Shown here: positions 34,547 to 46,049 of the stretch, piece after piece
How positions within the stretch are numbered: the stretch's first letter is position 1
Layout: every line of letters starts with the position of its first letter
NCBI GenBank assembly: GCA_006384855.1
Contig: VCJN01001789.1
Coordinates: 1-64,000, forward strand
Source: Tetraselmis striata
Taxonomy: Eukaryota > Chlorophyta > Chlorodendrophyceae > Chlorodendrales > Chlorodendraceae
Reading direction: 5' to 3'
Length of the DNA stretch: 64,000 nt
Translations under genes and position numbers: made by a program
The notes under the pieces: generated by a model
Database searches by the model: none
What the model saw: the letters and a program-made list of their open reading frames with translations, nothing else
What the model was told of the DNA's origin: nothing

Positions 34547-35877
34547 CACTTCTCCACATAAGTTTGGTGTCCCTTTTCGGCAGTCTCAAGACTTCAGAAG
34601 TCTAGGGTACCTGAACGTAGGGTATATGAGATGAAACCCTGGAATCTCAGAGAGTTTTATAAGACCTGCATGACGAGTGGCTCAAACCGAAGCTTCAAGA
34701 CCTTTGACTAGGGTGTCACGCTGCACTTGGTGCGTGGATGGGCTCGCCTGCAATTGCACAAAAACCAGGGTCGGTATCACGCACACGCCGACGCTCGTGA
34801 ATAGGCAACCAAACGGCGGGATGGCCATGAACGCGTGAGGAAACACATTGGCGAGGGGCTCGGGTGCATTTGGTTGGGGTGCAGCCGTGTGGGCGGCGGC
34901 CAGTGCATGTCGCGTTGCGATACTGGCATGGCATCAGTGTCGGCCACACGCGGCAACACCCCCTTGGCTTCAAAAGGTATAACTTCTCACGGTTTGCTCA
35001 GAAAAACTTTTTAAAACTACCACGGAATTCCTCGTTCAAATCTGCGTCGAAACAAATCTTCCAAAATGAATCACTTTTTGGGGGGGGGCCCGGAAAAAAT
35101 CCCCAAAGATGATCATCCAAGTTGCCCCATGTGCCCACGTATGTCGGGCGCGTGGCTTTGCGCCAAGTGCGTGTCTAAGCCCCATACTCGGTTGCGTGAG
35201 AGCGTTATGTGTGTGGATGGCCACGGACCACCAACACTTGGCATGTGCCGCCTCCCAGCGATACACACATCTACCAGCCAAAATGCCATTTTCCACAACA
35301 TGTTTCAAGGAATTTCATATTAATTAAAGTCCACGCCCCTACCGCGCCACCCCGCCCACGAAACGGTGCAACTGGCATTCCACCACGCGCCCCCATAGTA
35401 GAGCATTGCCCTACGCCAACGGGGGCATCGAGCGCCTCTCCTACGTGGGTTCGCCTCAGAAACAGCAGCATTTTCTCCCCAAAACTGCTCGCCACAGTGG
35501 CCAACTTGTCGTTGGGGTGTCACGTCGTGCCTATAGCGACATGCGTTCAGTGGCCTACACGCACGGTGTGTGCAACTTATGCCAAGGGCCGTTTTTACCG
35601 AGTTTGGTGCGACGAGTGCCGCTATTTCCATAGGTTTGGACGGTTGGCGCAACCCACAAGTTTCTAGCGCCAACGCATCATGCACTGCTTTCGCGTTTTA
35701 AAACGGGCGCCCACAGATGGTCGTGTTGTCGCGCGGGTGGGTATAAAGCGCACAATAGGCGTTTGCCCGAACTATTTCCCACTGTAGTTGGCATGTATGC
35801 ATACGCAGCCGGCGTTATCCTCGCCCATGCATGCGCTTTGCGATCGAAAATGTACAACCCGGACTTATGTGGAGGGG
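34547..35877 (-). mobile_element. 1.33-kb TA-flanked TIR element, copy 2 (inverted relative to copy 1)
   Basis: The copy starts CACTTCTCCACATAAGT and ends ACTTATGTGGAGGGG; TA flanks the left end and TA(TA) the right. It matches the complement of 29209-30551 along its length, at about 90 per cent identity by eye. Its coding-direction frames are on the plus strand here: about 34864-35112, about 35109-35325 (CPMCPRMSGAWLCAKC) and 35246-35667. The left terminal repeat has diverged more (CACTTC for CACCCC). Confidence 0.85.
35246..35667 (+). CDS. Open frame conserved with element copy 1
   Basis: This is the counterpart of the 29842-29420 frame, ending GRFYRVWCDECRYFHRFGR then LAQPTSF and a stop. 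The frame is open over the same about 140 codons. Most differences between the copies are single substitutions without indels. Function unknown; it could also be a fortuitous open frame in a GC-biased repeat. Confidence 0.35.
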
Positions 35878-36861
35878 TATATTAGCAAGTTTCTACTACT
35901 TTTCTACCTACTGCTGTACGTATACCGCCCTTTTGGGCTTCTGGCGCCGTGTAGCGACCAGCAACGCTGCCGTGGCGAGGTAGCGACCTAATCGCCGCTA
36001 TCGTGGCGGCGTAATTATGGCAGCAGGCACTCACCCTCCTCGTAGTCGGCTGCGCTGCTGCCCTGCTATACCAGCAGTAAAGCGGCATGTATTGACGACG
36101 GATACTACACTACCCAGTTGCGGCTCGCAACTGCAACCTACATCAGAGGACCAGTAATCCTTAGCCGACCAGAGCTCTCATCTTCGTATACAGTAATCCT
36201 TACTGCCACTGAGAAGCGACTAAGGATTACGGGTACTGTAGTCGCTAATACCGGACATACTTTTAGCGGTGGATTAAGCGGTGGATTTTAGCGGCGGATC
36301 CTTACTGGCCCGTTATAACTGGCCCTTTATAATTCACACCAGCAGGACCTGACACAGCTACTGATATGGAGCTCCGGGGACGATACATGTGGCGTGGAGC
36401 GATCCATAAAAAAATTATAGTCTTTGCCTGCAGGTCGCTACCTTCTGGTAGCAGCGAGCAGCAGGTGTAAAGAATACGGTACCCGGTACATGCGTACACA
36501 CACACGTGTGTGGTCGCCAGTCGCCACTTCTCCGGAGTGCCATATTTTCTCCAGTCGCCGACTGCCCCCGCGCGGTGTGTTGTGTGCACCTGTGCTTTAG
36601 CACCTGTAGTTGCTACAGCAGCCCGCCAGGCGCGCCGCGGGCCCGCGGCACAGTGCGTCGATCGGCACCGTTGGCAGGACGTCTCCAGGCGGAGAGTTGC
36701 GTTGGCGAAAGCCCACAAAAATATTTTAATATCGCATCATTTTTGTAGGTATTTCCGACGGCGGCCGCTATCCTTCGTCGCCAATAGCTCCTCCGCCAGC
36801 ACCTCGCAAGCGCCCTTCCACCGAAGGCTGAAAACCAGTCGCCCTCCACTGCTGCAGCGTG
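35878..36861. other. Spacer upstream of the J-domain gene
   Basis: No gene was recognised. Several TAGTCGCTA / AGCGACTA motifs lie at about 36200-36260 together with GGATTAC and repeated TTTAGCGG(T/C)GGAT units (36262-36300). The J-domain gene promoter should lie in the right part. Confidence 0.5.
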
Positions 36862-38002
36862 ATGGATGGCGGCAGCGGGTGCCCCTATCATGTGCTGGGC
36901 CTGGAGCGCACCGCGTCCCGGGAGGACGTGAAAGCGGCGTTCCGCGACAACGCGATGCGATTCCACCCCGATAGGTTCGACCCACACCGACGGGGCCTGA
37001 GGTCTGAGGGTGGAACAATTGATGTAGCCACCTCTCCGGCAGTGTGGCTAGGGGTTCACAGACCAGTTGCATTGAATGACCCCCGGTCGTGTCATCCCCG
37101 ATGCCGCAGAGACCCGTCTCCCCAGGCGGCAGCGCGCTTCGTGGAGGTGCGAGCGGCAGCGGAGTCGTTGCTGCACGGGGTGAGTGCGCTGCGCCGCGTG
37201 GGTGCGCGATTGCCCGCACTGTTGGGGCGGTCCACTCAGTTTTTTCGCTTTGCGCAGGACGGGTCCATAACCACGCACTGCCGGTGTTGTTCATCTCCGC
37301 ATATTCGCTGATGCAGCTACACCACCCTGATGCGCGCCGTGCAGAAACCTTTCGCCCAGCCCGGGAGCAGGGGTAGCAGCGGGCGCGGCGCGGCGTCCGC
37401 GAGCGCGTCCCACTCGGAGGCGTGGGTGGAATCGGTGCTGCGGCGGCGCGGCTTCTCGACGCTCTTCTCGGGTCTGTGCATCGCAGGCGGCTGTGCGCTT
37501 TTCGCCGGCGTCATGTATCAGCATATCTACCACCCAATGTGCGCCCCTACCTAACCGCAGCTCCTATCGGCGGCTCGCCTTGTGATGTGCTTCTGCATGC
37601 TCCTTTTTATTTCTCTTTGCCGCCACACCACACTCCCAAAAAACACGTAAGCTTACTACAACATGAAGGGCCCCTGTCGCCCAAGCATGAATGGATTTGA
37701 AATGCAGGTAGATCAGAGCAAACATGCTGCGAGGGCCTTTGTTAAGCTGCGGGCGATGAGGTCTTGTCCGCAGACTATCTTCTGGGTAGCCTCCACGTAG
37801 TTCCCTATGTATGGCAAGCTGACTCCCCCCCCCCCCCCCCCCCCCCCCCTTCCTCTGATGCAGGTACAACGGTCGCCTTTATATCCCGCCAGAACCATCC
37901 AGCGAGCCACGCGAGCTGTCAGAGCAGCAGGTGCTGATGAACGAGATGCTGCAGCGGAAGTTAGAGGCGCGGCGCAGCGACGCAGCCGGGAAGAGCGAGT
38001 AG
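36862..38002 (+). CDS. Small J-domain (DnaJ-like) membrane protein, four exons
   Basis: Exons 36862-36974, 37110-37179, 37345-37538 and 37864-38002 join in phase to 171 residues. The N-terminal 60 residues are a J domain: CPYHVLGLERTASREDVKAA, then the helix II basic residues and the HPD tripeptide (NAMRFHPDR) that stimulates Hsp70 ATPase. Helix III is RFVEVRAAAESLL. A Gly/Ser/Ala linker leads to one predicted membrane helix (LFSGLCIAGGCALFAGVMY, about residues 105-123) and then a charged tail with EPRELSEQQVLMNEMLQRKL. It probably recruits an Hsp70 to a membrane; which membrane is not evident. Three acceptors were tried for exon 3; only 37345 keeps the frame open. The 3' half of intron 3 contains a C-run (37826-37849). 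Confidence 0.8.
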
Positions 38003-39813
38003 TGGGCCGGGGCTGTAATCGGGGCTGGGGCCGAGACAGCGTGCTGGACCATGAGGTGATGCGGAGCGCTATCAGCGTGGGGAGGCTTGGTATAATGTCC
38101 GCCGCGCGGGCGAGACATTCCACCAGTGGTGATTATCCCTAGCACCTAGCGTGGTACCGAAGCTAGGCTAGAGGTCGCTGCCGGCGCTCCGGAAGGCAGT
38201 GGCATGGGGGCATGTGGCTTCGCTACAGGCGGTGCGCATCTGCCCGCTGATATGACATGATCCATCTGGGGTAGTTGTAATGTACTTGTATTTTCATTGT
38301 ATGTTTCAAGGGTGCGATTCACCGTTGCGCTAGCACAGGAGTTTTCGATGCAGCCATGAAAACCAGGAGATTGCCGCCAAATGGACTGGACATGTAAGCG
38401 CTCCTCTAGCACCGGGGTTGAGGTTGCGCAGTGCCAGACGATATCCGCCGGGTCTTTGGAGGGCAAGGCCAGGTTTTCCCGTCGTCCTTCTGAGGATCGG
38501 GTGTTTGAGCAGCTGATCATGGCAAGCATAGACTAGTTGTCATGCCACCCGTCCATCCCCACAAGGGGTTGATTCCTAATGCAGTGGTCGAGCAATGAGG
38601 ACGCCCGCTGCAATTTCCCAGCTGGCACTGGAATCCGTTATGCTGCATAGATGTGAGTGTCACGGGCAAAATTGACGGTCTTGTTTATCAAAGCAACTCG
38701 CCTCGGCCTTACACACCAAAGCACTCACGACCCCCAACTACGGCGAGGGGGTATCTTTACATGAGGGGGAGGGGGCAGGCATTAAGGAGGTATCCGCTGC
38801 CAGCCTGGAGGATATTACGTTGCCAAGTGCAACCAACTGCGGGCCACAAGAGCAACCCGGCTTCAGTGGGGGAGGGCGGCAAGCCAGCGTGTCAGCATTT
38901 TCAAAATTGAATTTATTGTAAGCAACCGGCATACTCGAGCAGCCGCAGACTCTGCAGTCGGCCACTTTTTCATAGCATATCCATGGGTTGATCTTGATTC
39001 CACGTGATCAATTGTACATCTTAGGTGCATTGGGACCACGGCAAGAGTGCTGTCATCATGGGTGAATACAGACACTATCAGCATCAAAGGGCGCTGGCTC
39101 AGCTGATTGCCCTCCCGCTGTTGCAAACAATGTGCAATGGCCAGGCAAAAGCCCCCCAACATGCGCCCGATGGTAAGGACAATCATTATATGCACCTGCC
39201 GCGCCCTCCACATGGCAGCGCAGTTTGGCAAAGTACTGATTGGCGTGTTGCAGCTAGATTTTTTCATTTCGCCATGCAACCTCAGTTCGATAGACATATT
39301 CAGCATTCTGATAGGCGCCAGGGCACCTGTGCGGACACGGAGAGTCCCTATGTACGGACAAACGCAGTACACTACCCCCACTTCTTCCCTCCCTCAAACG
39401 GCATTTCTCCCCCAGAGCGTGTCCCTCCCGCCAGCTTGAGAGCCCATAGCAAATCACTTTGCGAAGGCAGCCGCCTCCCCTAAGAGCAACGGCATGAGCA
39501 TCAAAGCTACATGCCTCACGCAGATTGCCATTCCAGCCCAATGGGGTTAGCGACTAGTTTGCCAGTATGTCTATCATTTACATCAGTAAGGGCGGCAGCA
39601 TCCCGCAGGCGGCGGCGCCCCCCTGAGGGCACCCTCCCTGGCCCGCCTGCGTATCTACCTGCCAGCCCGCCTGCCAGCCCGCCCGCCCACCTAGTAGCTG
39701 GTCATCGTCTGGCTGGGGTCTTGAACCACAATGCAGCAAAACTCGGAGCCTGGGGTTCAAGCAATGCCCGCTTCAGCAGCCAGCCACAAAGCCCTACAGG
39801 GGAAGGAGGTACC
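38003..39813. other. Spacer between the J-domain and roadblock genes
   Basis: No gene was recognised. It holds the convergent 3' ends of the J-domain gene (plus) and the roadblock gene (minus). A short GCC-CGC-rich simple stretch (CCTGCCAGCCCGCC repeats) is at about 39650-39695. Confidence 0.45.
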
Positions 39814-40480
39814 TCTGCAACAAAAAACATGACATTAAGGGGGGGAGGAGGGGGGGCTCACGCGGCGCGACCATCACCTCCGCCCCGTGGGAGCGGATCC
39901 GGAGAAACTCCAGGTCATTCTGGGGGTCCAGATCCCGGACCATGCTACGCGCCATGTTAGCCAGCTGCGGAATCATCTTGGTGTACTGCTCGGAGAGCTC
40001 ATCCTGTGTGCGCCCAGGGGAATGGGGAGGTGAGGGGATGGTGATGGCGGAGGATGGTGAGGATGGCACCCCAGCTCAGCATGCCGAGGGTGACTGGACC
40101 GTAGAATCTCACCCCCCCCCTCCCCCCTTCCAACCACCCCGCCCCTCTGCACCACTGTCCTCGTGCTCGTACGCATCCAAGCAGCTGGGCAGGTGCAAGG
40201 AGCGGGGCGGGGCTCACATCAAAGGTGGTGCGCAGCGTCTGGCCTTTCTCGTCCACGATGACATACCCCTTCACGCCCTGTAGCAGCAGCGGTGGGAGGG
40301 GCAGTCAAGCGAGTTAGCGCGCCGTACCATCAGGGTCAGCCGTGTGTCCCTCAGCGGCGCGGTGTGCGGCTTGCTATGCAGGGCAGTTCGGCCATTTCGC
40401 GGGCCGGCAGCTGAGCACGACGGCGCGTTCACCTTGTGCTCGTTTATCCTGGCCAGGATGGCATCCACCTCGCTCTGCGC
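39814..40480 (-). CDS. DYNLRB: Dynein light chain, roadblock/LC7 type (partial gene model)
   Basis: Roadblock light chains bind dynein intermediate chains in axonemal and cytoplasmic dynein. Minus-strand exons 40480-40433, 40277-40218 and 40003-39862 join in phase: [14 protein letters not shown], then [20 protein letters not shown], then [20 protein letters not shown] and [20 protein letters not shown] followed by AP. This covers nearly the whole family length of about 100 residues. The first coding exon was not located; an ATG directly followed by a GTGGGT donor near 40642 could supply it. The last beta strand expected after VMVAP (family: about LIVVQNP) is not found. The best acceptor, 39814, leads into an unrelated reading. 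Either the last exon is elsewhere or the C-terminus has changed. The presence of this protein suggests flagella. Confidence 0.8.
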
Positions 40481-40581
40481 CTGTGTCGAGCGAGCAGGTC
40501 ACCAGTCAGCGGGCCGCGGGGCCCATTTTGGATAGCGCTATTCTCCGGCCCATCCCGCGAGCGCGCCGCCCATCCCCCGCC

Positions 40582-40614
<33 letters not shown>

Positions 40615-40889
40615 CCCATACTCTCGGCGGAGGCGACCCACCATGCTGCCAAAGCGCGCCCGCACGGCCGGTCGCTGTGTCGCTTGGTGGCTGCACCAGG
40701 AAAGCTGGGAGAATTACACTGAGAGGGCGCTCGTAAGGCTAGTACAGTGAGGGTGGAGGTGCTGTTCTGCAGTTCGGCGCGGGACTACCTTCGTTCACCG
40801 CGAGGTGCTGCGCGGCGGCATGCCGCGGCATGCGCGGCCGCCCGTCCTAGGCTCACGCGCGCGGATGGTGCCCGCCTTGCATCCTTTTT

Positions 40890-40985
40890 GGTTACAGGGA
40901 CGCCCGCCTGGTTTACGTGTTGGTCACAGGGATATTTAGATAGCGTCAGGAGAATGCACAGAAAGTACTGGGGAAGGAAAAAGCC
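40890..40985 (+). repeat. Dispersed repeat, third copy
   Basis: TTTTTGGTTACAGGGA, then GAGAATGCACAGAAAG and TACTGGGGAAGGAAAAAG match 30597-30665. A tandem-like insertion (a second GGTCACAGGGA) separates the two parts. Confidence 0.7.
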
Positions 40986-41089
40986 TCCATTTCCCCGCTT
41001 GGTGCTGCACTGCTTGCTGCTGCGCAGCGCTCCGCCACGCCTACTAGCGACTGCTACTACTACGTAATATACTGCCACCGTTCTCGTGC

Positions 41090-41862
41090 CCTCGCCGAGC
41101 GTGCTGTTCTTAATTAATTAATTGCGCGCTGACTTCTCATCGTCTACGGCACAGTATTAATACGGGTACTGGTACCGCTATAGGGTATGCTTTACCCTCA
41201 CATCGTAGTAGGGTATATCAGGGTATCGCATGCCTGCTACTGCTGCACTGAAATCTGCATATAGGTATCAATAGGGCTTAGGGTTGGAAACAAATTCAGC
41301 AATTTCGAGCGGGGCGCCGGGCGTCGCCGGTCGCGCGGGGCTTTGCAGCCAGCCCGCCGCCGATGCCGTTCGCCCATCACGAATTTCGAGCTGCAGCCAC
41401 CGTCATCGCCAAACACGCCGTTGTCGTTGTCCTCCTCGCCGGCATCATAAGCTTCAGCCGAAGAGCCGCACGTCTGGCAGCGCGCTGTGCACCTTGAGGA
41501 ATGCTTGTACTTCGATAGGCGCGGATCCGTCAGCAGGACGCGCCGCAACAGCGTCCACCGAGTTGAACGGCCGACAGCCCGGCAGGGGGTCCCAGCCGCA
41601 CAGTCCGGCGGATACGCACGGGGAGAGAGGCACCTGTTGGTCCTACACGGCGGGCGGTAAGAGAGGGCGGCGTGAGGGCGCGCAGCACGATGGCGGTCGC
41701 TGGTGGGGGCGGCGGGTAGACCTCGACGCCCGCCACTGGGGCTGGCGGCCGACCGGGAGGCAGCGAGTGCTGAGTGAGCAAAGCCTCAAGGAGCCAGAAG
41801 AAGGGAGGGGGAGGGGAGAGGGCAAGGCAGGGGAGACGGGGGGGGGGGGGGGGGGGGGGTTG
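41090..41862. other. Spacer upstream of the U-box gene
   Basis: No independent gene was recognised. It contains TTAATTAATTAATT at 41111-41124, GGTACTGGTACC near 41166 and a G-run at 41840-41859 immediately before the U-box start codon. An open frame continues upstream of that ATG, but its composition is repetitive and no homology is seen. Confidence 0.4.
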
Positions 41863-42154
41863 ATGGCGGCCCGACCCACGGCCACGGCGGTCCGGCGACG
41901 GCACATCTCAGGCCCGTCGGAACCCGAGCCCGCGGCGGCGGCGACGCTGGTGGAGGAGGACGCTGAGGGGCGCACGCAGGTGTTCCTCTTCACGTCACCG
42001 CCGCCGCCCGACTTTTACTGCCCGCTCAGCGGCAAGCTCCTGGCGGAGCCAGTACTCACTCCTTACGGGCACACCTTCAGCAAGGAGCCGTTGCTGGCGC
42101 ATGTGCGCGCCACGGGGCAGTGCCCCGTCACGCAGAAACCGCTCAGCGAGTGAG

Positions 42155-42192
<38 letters not shown>

Positions 42193-43083
42193 TCCACACA
42201 CACACACACACTCTCTCTCTCTCATCCATCATCCCAGTCAACGGCAATGGCAGAGATACTCGTCTGAATTAAATCACGAAACACTCGTGGAGCAGCAGAT
42301 CTACCGCTATATTGCAAAACATAAAAACAGTACACGGTATGCGCATCATGAATTACACATCCATCACCGCTCACGGCAAATATACTCGCGTAGAGTGAAC
42401 ACTTCACCCGTTGTGTTGGGGGGTATCTATTCAGGGAAGCTGCCTGCTGCTGTGCCTTTACAGCTCCGCGAGGTGAGCTCCTTTTCCCTCTTTCTTCATG
42501 TGTAGCCTTATTGTTTCTGGACGGGCGCGATGCCAGATCGCAGCTGAAGCCCAACCTGCTGGCGCGCACGATGGTGGAGGAGCTGGAGGTGCGCTGCCCG
42601 TACGGCGTGCGGCTGGGCGCGGCCGGCTGGGAGGCGGACCCCGACGGCTGCCACGACACCTTCAAGCTGGGCCTGCGCCGCGCCAAGCTGCAGGCGTGCC
42701 GCTACCGCCCCGTGCGATGCCCGTACGGCGGCCGCCGCTGCGGCCCCATCCCGCGCCTCGACCTGCCGCTGCACCTGTCGGAGGAGTGCGCGCACCTGCA
42801 CGAGCGCGCGGGCGGCCGCGGCGACGGCGACACGCCCGGCGGCAGCGACACGCTGGAGGTGCTAACGATTCTGCTGGCGTGGGGGCTGCTGCTGTTTGGC
42901 TTCTACCAGACTCACTTTTTCGGGCGCCTCATGCGCGAGGCGTCGCCCTTCCTCACGCTGCTGCTAGGCATACCCGTCACGCTTGTGTTTGTCGCCATCC
43001 TCGCGGAGTACTGCATCAACCGCGGGCCGCTCAGCCCCGCCAGCGACGAGTCGGAGGAAGAGGAGGAGGAGGAGGACCGGTAG
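41863..43083 (+). CDS. U-box / TRAF-like zinc finger membrane protein, putative E3 ubiquitin ligase
   Basis: Two exons (41863-42149 and 42537-43083) join in phase to 277 residues. A U-box lies at about residues 45-110: DFYCPLSGKLLAEPVLTPYG, HTFSKEPLLAHV and QCPVTQKPLSESQLKPNLLA. U-boxes recruit E2 enzymes without zinc. It is followed by a Cys/His-rich stretch like a TRAF-type zinc finger (VRCPYGVRLG, GCHDTF, YRPVRCPYGGRRCG, LPLHLSEECAHL). Two predicted membrane helices are at the C-terminus (VLTILLAWGLLLFGFY and FLTLLLGIPVTLVFVAILAE), and the tail is acidic (SDESEEEEEEED). It is probably a membrane-anchored ligase facing the cytosol. The junction restores the conserved U-box ending. The start at 41863 directly follows a G-run; an upstream start is possible. 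Intron 1 begins GTGAGAA and then a 40-nt C-tract. Confidence 0.8.
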
Positions 43084-44040
43084 CGGGCGGGGCGGGGGGG
43101 GGACGCGTACCCTCTCCACTGGCCTGCACGGAGGGGTGGGGGAAGGGGGAGGTTGATGCCCACGCGTGCACTCCCCTCTGTGCGGGAGAGCGGCCGTGGG
43201 CGTTGAGCGTTCATCTCCCAGCACGGATAAGAGGCCGCACTAGTGACTAACAACAGGGATAGGCCATTAATTAGAGCCACTTAGCCGAGATGGCAGGGAG
43301 CAACATGTCAGCATTCATTGCCACTTACGCAATATTCTGTGATTCAATTTCAAATTAATTTTGGGGGTCTCCCGACTCTTTACGAGCAGTATACCCCCCT
43401 CCCCCTGCGGCTCTCATCACAAATGACTTCCTGTGGCATGCTTTTCTCCTTGCCCCTGAACCTTTAGAGAACGAAGAAACATAATGTGTCATTTAGAATA
43501 GCAGACGGGTGACCGCATGGGGGGGTGCGGGCCAAGGCAACATGCTCTCCGGGATCGGTTTGCATTTAGCATGCCAGGCACGGATGTTCCTGTTCCCAAC
43601 GTGAAGGAGGCGCGGCAACCAGCCCAACGTTTGGGGGGGTCTCGGGACCAATGCCCCCCCCCCCCCCCCCCCCCCCCCCCGTTCCGCCCCTCCGGTCTTA
43701 CTGATAGGAAGCCCCGCCGTGCACCCACGAGCCCATCTGGGCACCTGTGCCTGTGCGGCCCGATAAAGCACCATGCCTGCGTCAGAATCGTGAGTCTGTG
43801 ACGACTCCAAGTATGATAAGACGTAAAATGCCGACAACATTCCACATCAGCAAGCAAGACCAGCAAGGGAGTTTACAGACGGATTTTCCCCATAATAGCT
43901 GTGGGATAAGCCGGACGATAACCGGACAATAACTTCCATCCTCAAATGTGCAATAACGCTACATCCGCGGTGGACGATTTTGCTTTTTGGCTCTAGAAGC
44001 CCGATAATCTCGCGTGCTGATGATGTATATAATTTCATCG
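43084..44040. other. Spacer with a C-run
   Basis: No gene was recognised. A C-run of about 30 nt lies at 43652-43680. The U-box gene's 3' untranslated region occupies the start. Confidence 0.5.
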
Positions 44041-44043
44041 CGA

Positions 44044-45240
44044 TTATATCGCAATTATAGCGCGCGGCAATGGCGAGCGCCGCGCAGTGGGCAGGCGGGA
44101 AAAATATTTGAATCTGATTTCGGCCGCGACCGCCACGGTCGTGCCGTGGCGGGCTTGGTCGTGGGTGGCGGCTGCAAGTGATGACCCCCGACCACCACCC
44201 GTCATGGCCCCAGCGCCGCCCCATGCCATGGCCTCAGTACCGCCCCAGCCCCGGGCCGGCACTCCAGCCGCCGGCTTGGCGGGCTGCTTGGCCTTCATGG
44301 CCGGGGGCTCCGGGCTACTGCCCTCGTCGACGTTGTCGCCGGTGAAGGCTTGCGTGGCGGCCAGGTTCTTGACCGCGTTGGTGTCGTGCTTGATGATGCC
44401 GCCCGCCTTCTTCTGATGATGCCTCAGCTCGCCCACAAAGCTGTGGAGCTTTGGCGACGCAGCGGTGCCCGCCAGCGGCAGCTCCACGATCCGGTTCATC
44501 GCGGCCGGACATGGCATAGCCGACGAGCACTGAACACTCGGCACCATCGGCTTAGCGCCAAAATATAGGGAATGGGCGGGGGTCTGACACAACAACTGCG
44601 AAAGTATGTATGCGTGTTGACTGCTTGTCGCGGCGGTGGCTGTGTATAGTCGAACACGTGCGAAAACAAACGCGATTCACCTGCGGCTTCCGGGTGCGGC
44701 GTCACCTCGCAGACCTCCTCCTGGCCCTTGAACACGACGTTAGAAGGGAGGCGTTGGCCGGTTTTGTAATACCTTTCGAGCTCGCTCTCTTGCCATGCCT
44801 CTGCAAGGTCGAGGGCCTACCTTATCGAATCGGTCATGGCTCAGCAATTTTGAGCAATGGTTCCTTCATCCTAGCTTGGGCGTCCTTGCCCCCTTCCGAG
44901 AAGTAGTGCCGAGCGATGTATTTAGTTTCCCACATTCGCCTGCTTCATGGATAGCACAAGGTGCATAGTCGGCACAACCCATAAGGATGGTCGCAGTAGG
45001 TTGGGAGGAAGGGGGAAGGGTGTACTCTCGGAACGCGGCAATGACGGTCTCCTTGGCGTAGCAGTGGTTTTCGGCTGTGTCGCCGGCACTGAAGTTGAAG
45101 GTAGCGAAGCATTTCCGCTCGGTGTACGGGGCGGGGCGATGGGATACCTCGGCGTCTTCTTAAGAGGGTACGGGATCTCCGTCTGAGTGTCACGCGACCC
45201 GCATTCGTCAGACAGCCGAGAGCAAAACCTTGTCCTCATG
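44044..45240 (-). pseudogene. Degenerate minus-strand coding region, unidentified
   Basis: Coding-like pieces follow each other on the minus strand in different frames. Around 45150-44950 is a piece with NFSAGDTAENHCYAKETVIA; around 44910-44830 KYIARHYFSEGGKDAQARMK; around 44815-44690 ESELERYYKTGQRLPSNVVF and KGQEEVCEVTPHPEAA, ending at a GTGAAT donor. At 44595-44044 a long frame contains LHSFVGELRHHQKKAGGIIK and KNLAATQAFTGDN, then a Gly/Ala-rich tail. Some breaks could be introns; at least one stop (after LLKIAEP) has no obvious splice rescue. No family was recognised. It sits in a repeat-rich block and may come from a mobile element. Confidence 0.35.
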
Positions 45241-45309
45241 TGCAGAAGCTACAACACAAATGCAGCGCAGGGGCGGCCAACACCTGTGGAATTTAAATCC
45301 TTTTCGCAG

Positions 45310-45800
45310 TCATGTCAGCCACCGCCGATTCATTGTACCTTTCAGGTGAGACAACAACCCCCAGCTCGTGAGAATCTGACATGGACGGTCGACGGAGGCG
45401 TTCTCAACACCAGGACCCATGACAGATCCCGCAGGGCGCGGGGGGGGGGGGGGGGGGGGCGCTGCCTCGGGTGATGGATTCAAGATTTGGACACGCAACG
45501 CGTCGGGTACGGACGAGTTGAAATACAACGAGACGACATCATCGGACACTTACAAACATGTAGCAAGCAGGTTCTCCTCCCGGCGTCGTCGTTATGCTTC
45601 CGCTCATTGCAGTTGTCGAGTATGTCCCCGACAACATACCGAAAGCGTCGCGGCGGCCCTGAGTTGCGCCGCGTGATGAATGCGGATATCGCAGTCGGTC
45701 GCCCGGTCCGGAAACAGTGCGCGCCGGGGAGCTGTGGAGGTGCCCTTACCGCTTGGGTTGAGCCTCGTGCGGGATGCGGGCCGCTTTCAGCCGGCTTGTG
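45310..45800 (-). pseudogene. Further degenerate coding remains, possibly the same unit
   Basis: Minus-strand pieces FITRRNSGPPRRFRYVVGDI, LDNCNERKHNDDAGR and SDDVVSLYFNSSVPDALRVQ lie in neighbouring positions but different frames, ending at a C/G-run (45440-45460). No family was recognised. They may be the upstream part of the unit at 44044-45240. Confidence 0.3.
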
Positions 45801-45875
45801 GTGTTGATCTTTCAACTCTCCTTTTAGCGGTACCGGTAGATTTGTTAATAAATGTTTAAAGCGCAGTAAAAAGTA

Positions 45876-46046
45876 AAGTTCGCCCCGGGACATCGGCCGA
45901 AGCCGCCCCAGCACTTGACCTCGTGCGCCAACTGCAGTCGTAGGTCTGGCATAGCCCATAGACCATTGCCTCATTCGAACCCCGAAGGGCTAATGCATCA
46001 ACCGAGTAAACCCGGGACACGCCGGGCCGATATTGCCGAAATACAT
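45876..46046 (-). repeat. Short interspersed repeat (family shared with 58137-58482), copy 1
   Basis: Read on the minus strand this matches 58137-58285 and 58325-58482. Shared blocks are GGGTTTACyyGG, CATTAGCCCTTCGG, TGAGGCAATGG, ATGCCAGACCTACGACTGCA, TCAAGTGCyGGGGCGGCTTC and GGGGCGAACTTTACT. It is directly followed (on the plus strand) by a tRNA-like segment. It may be a tRNA-derived SINE body. Confidence 0.75.
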
Positions 46047-46049
46047 CGG

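Noticed and set aside
37110-37311. Alternative exon 3 acceptors at about 37258 and 37314 for the J-domain gene
   Set aside because: Both lead to in-frame stops within 20 codons; 37345 keeps the frame and the membrane helix.
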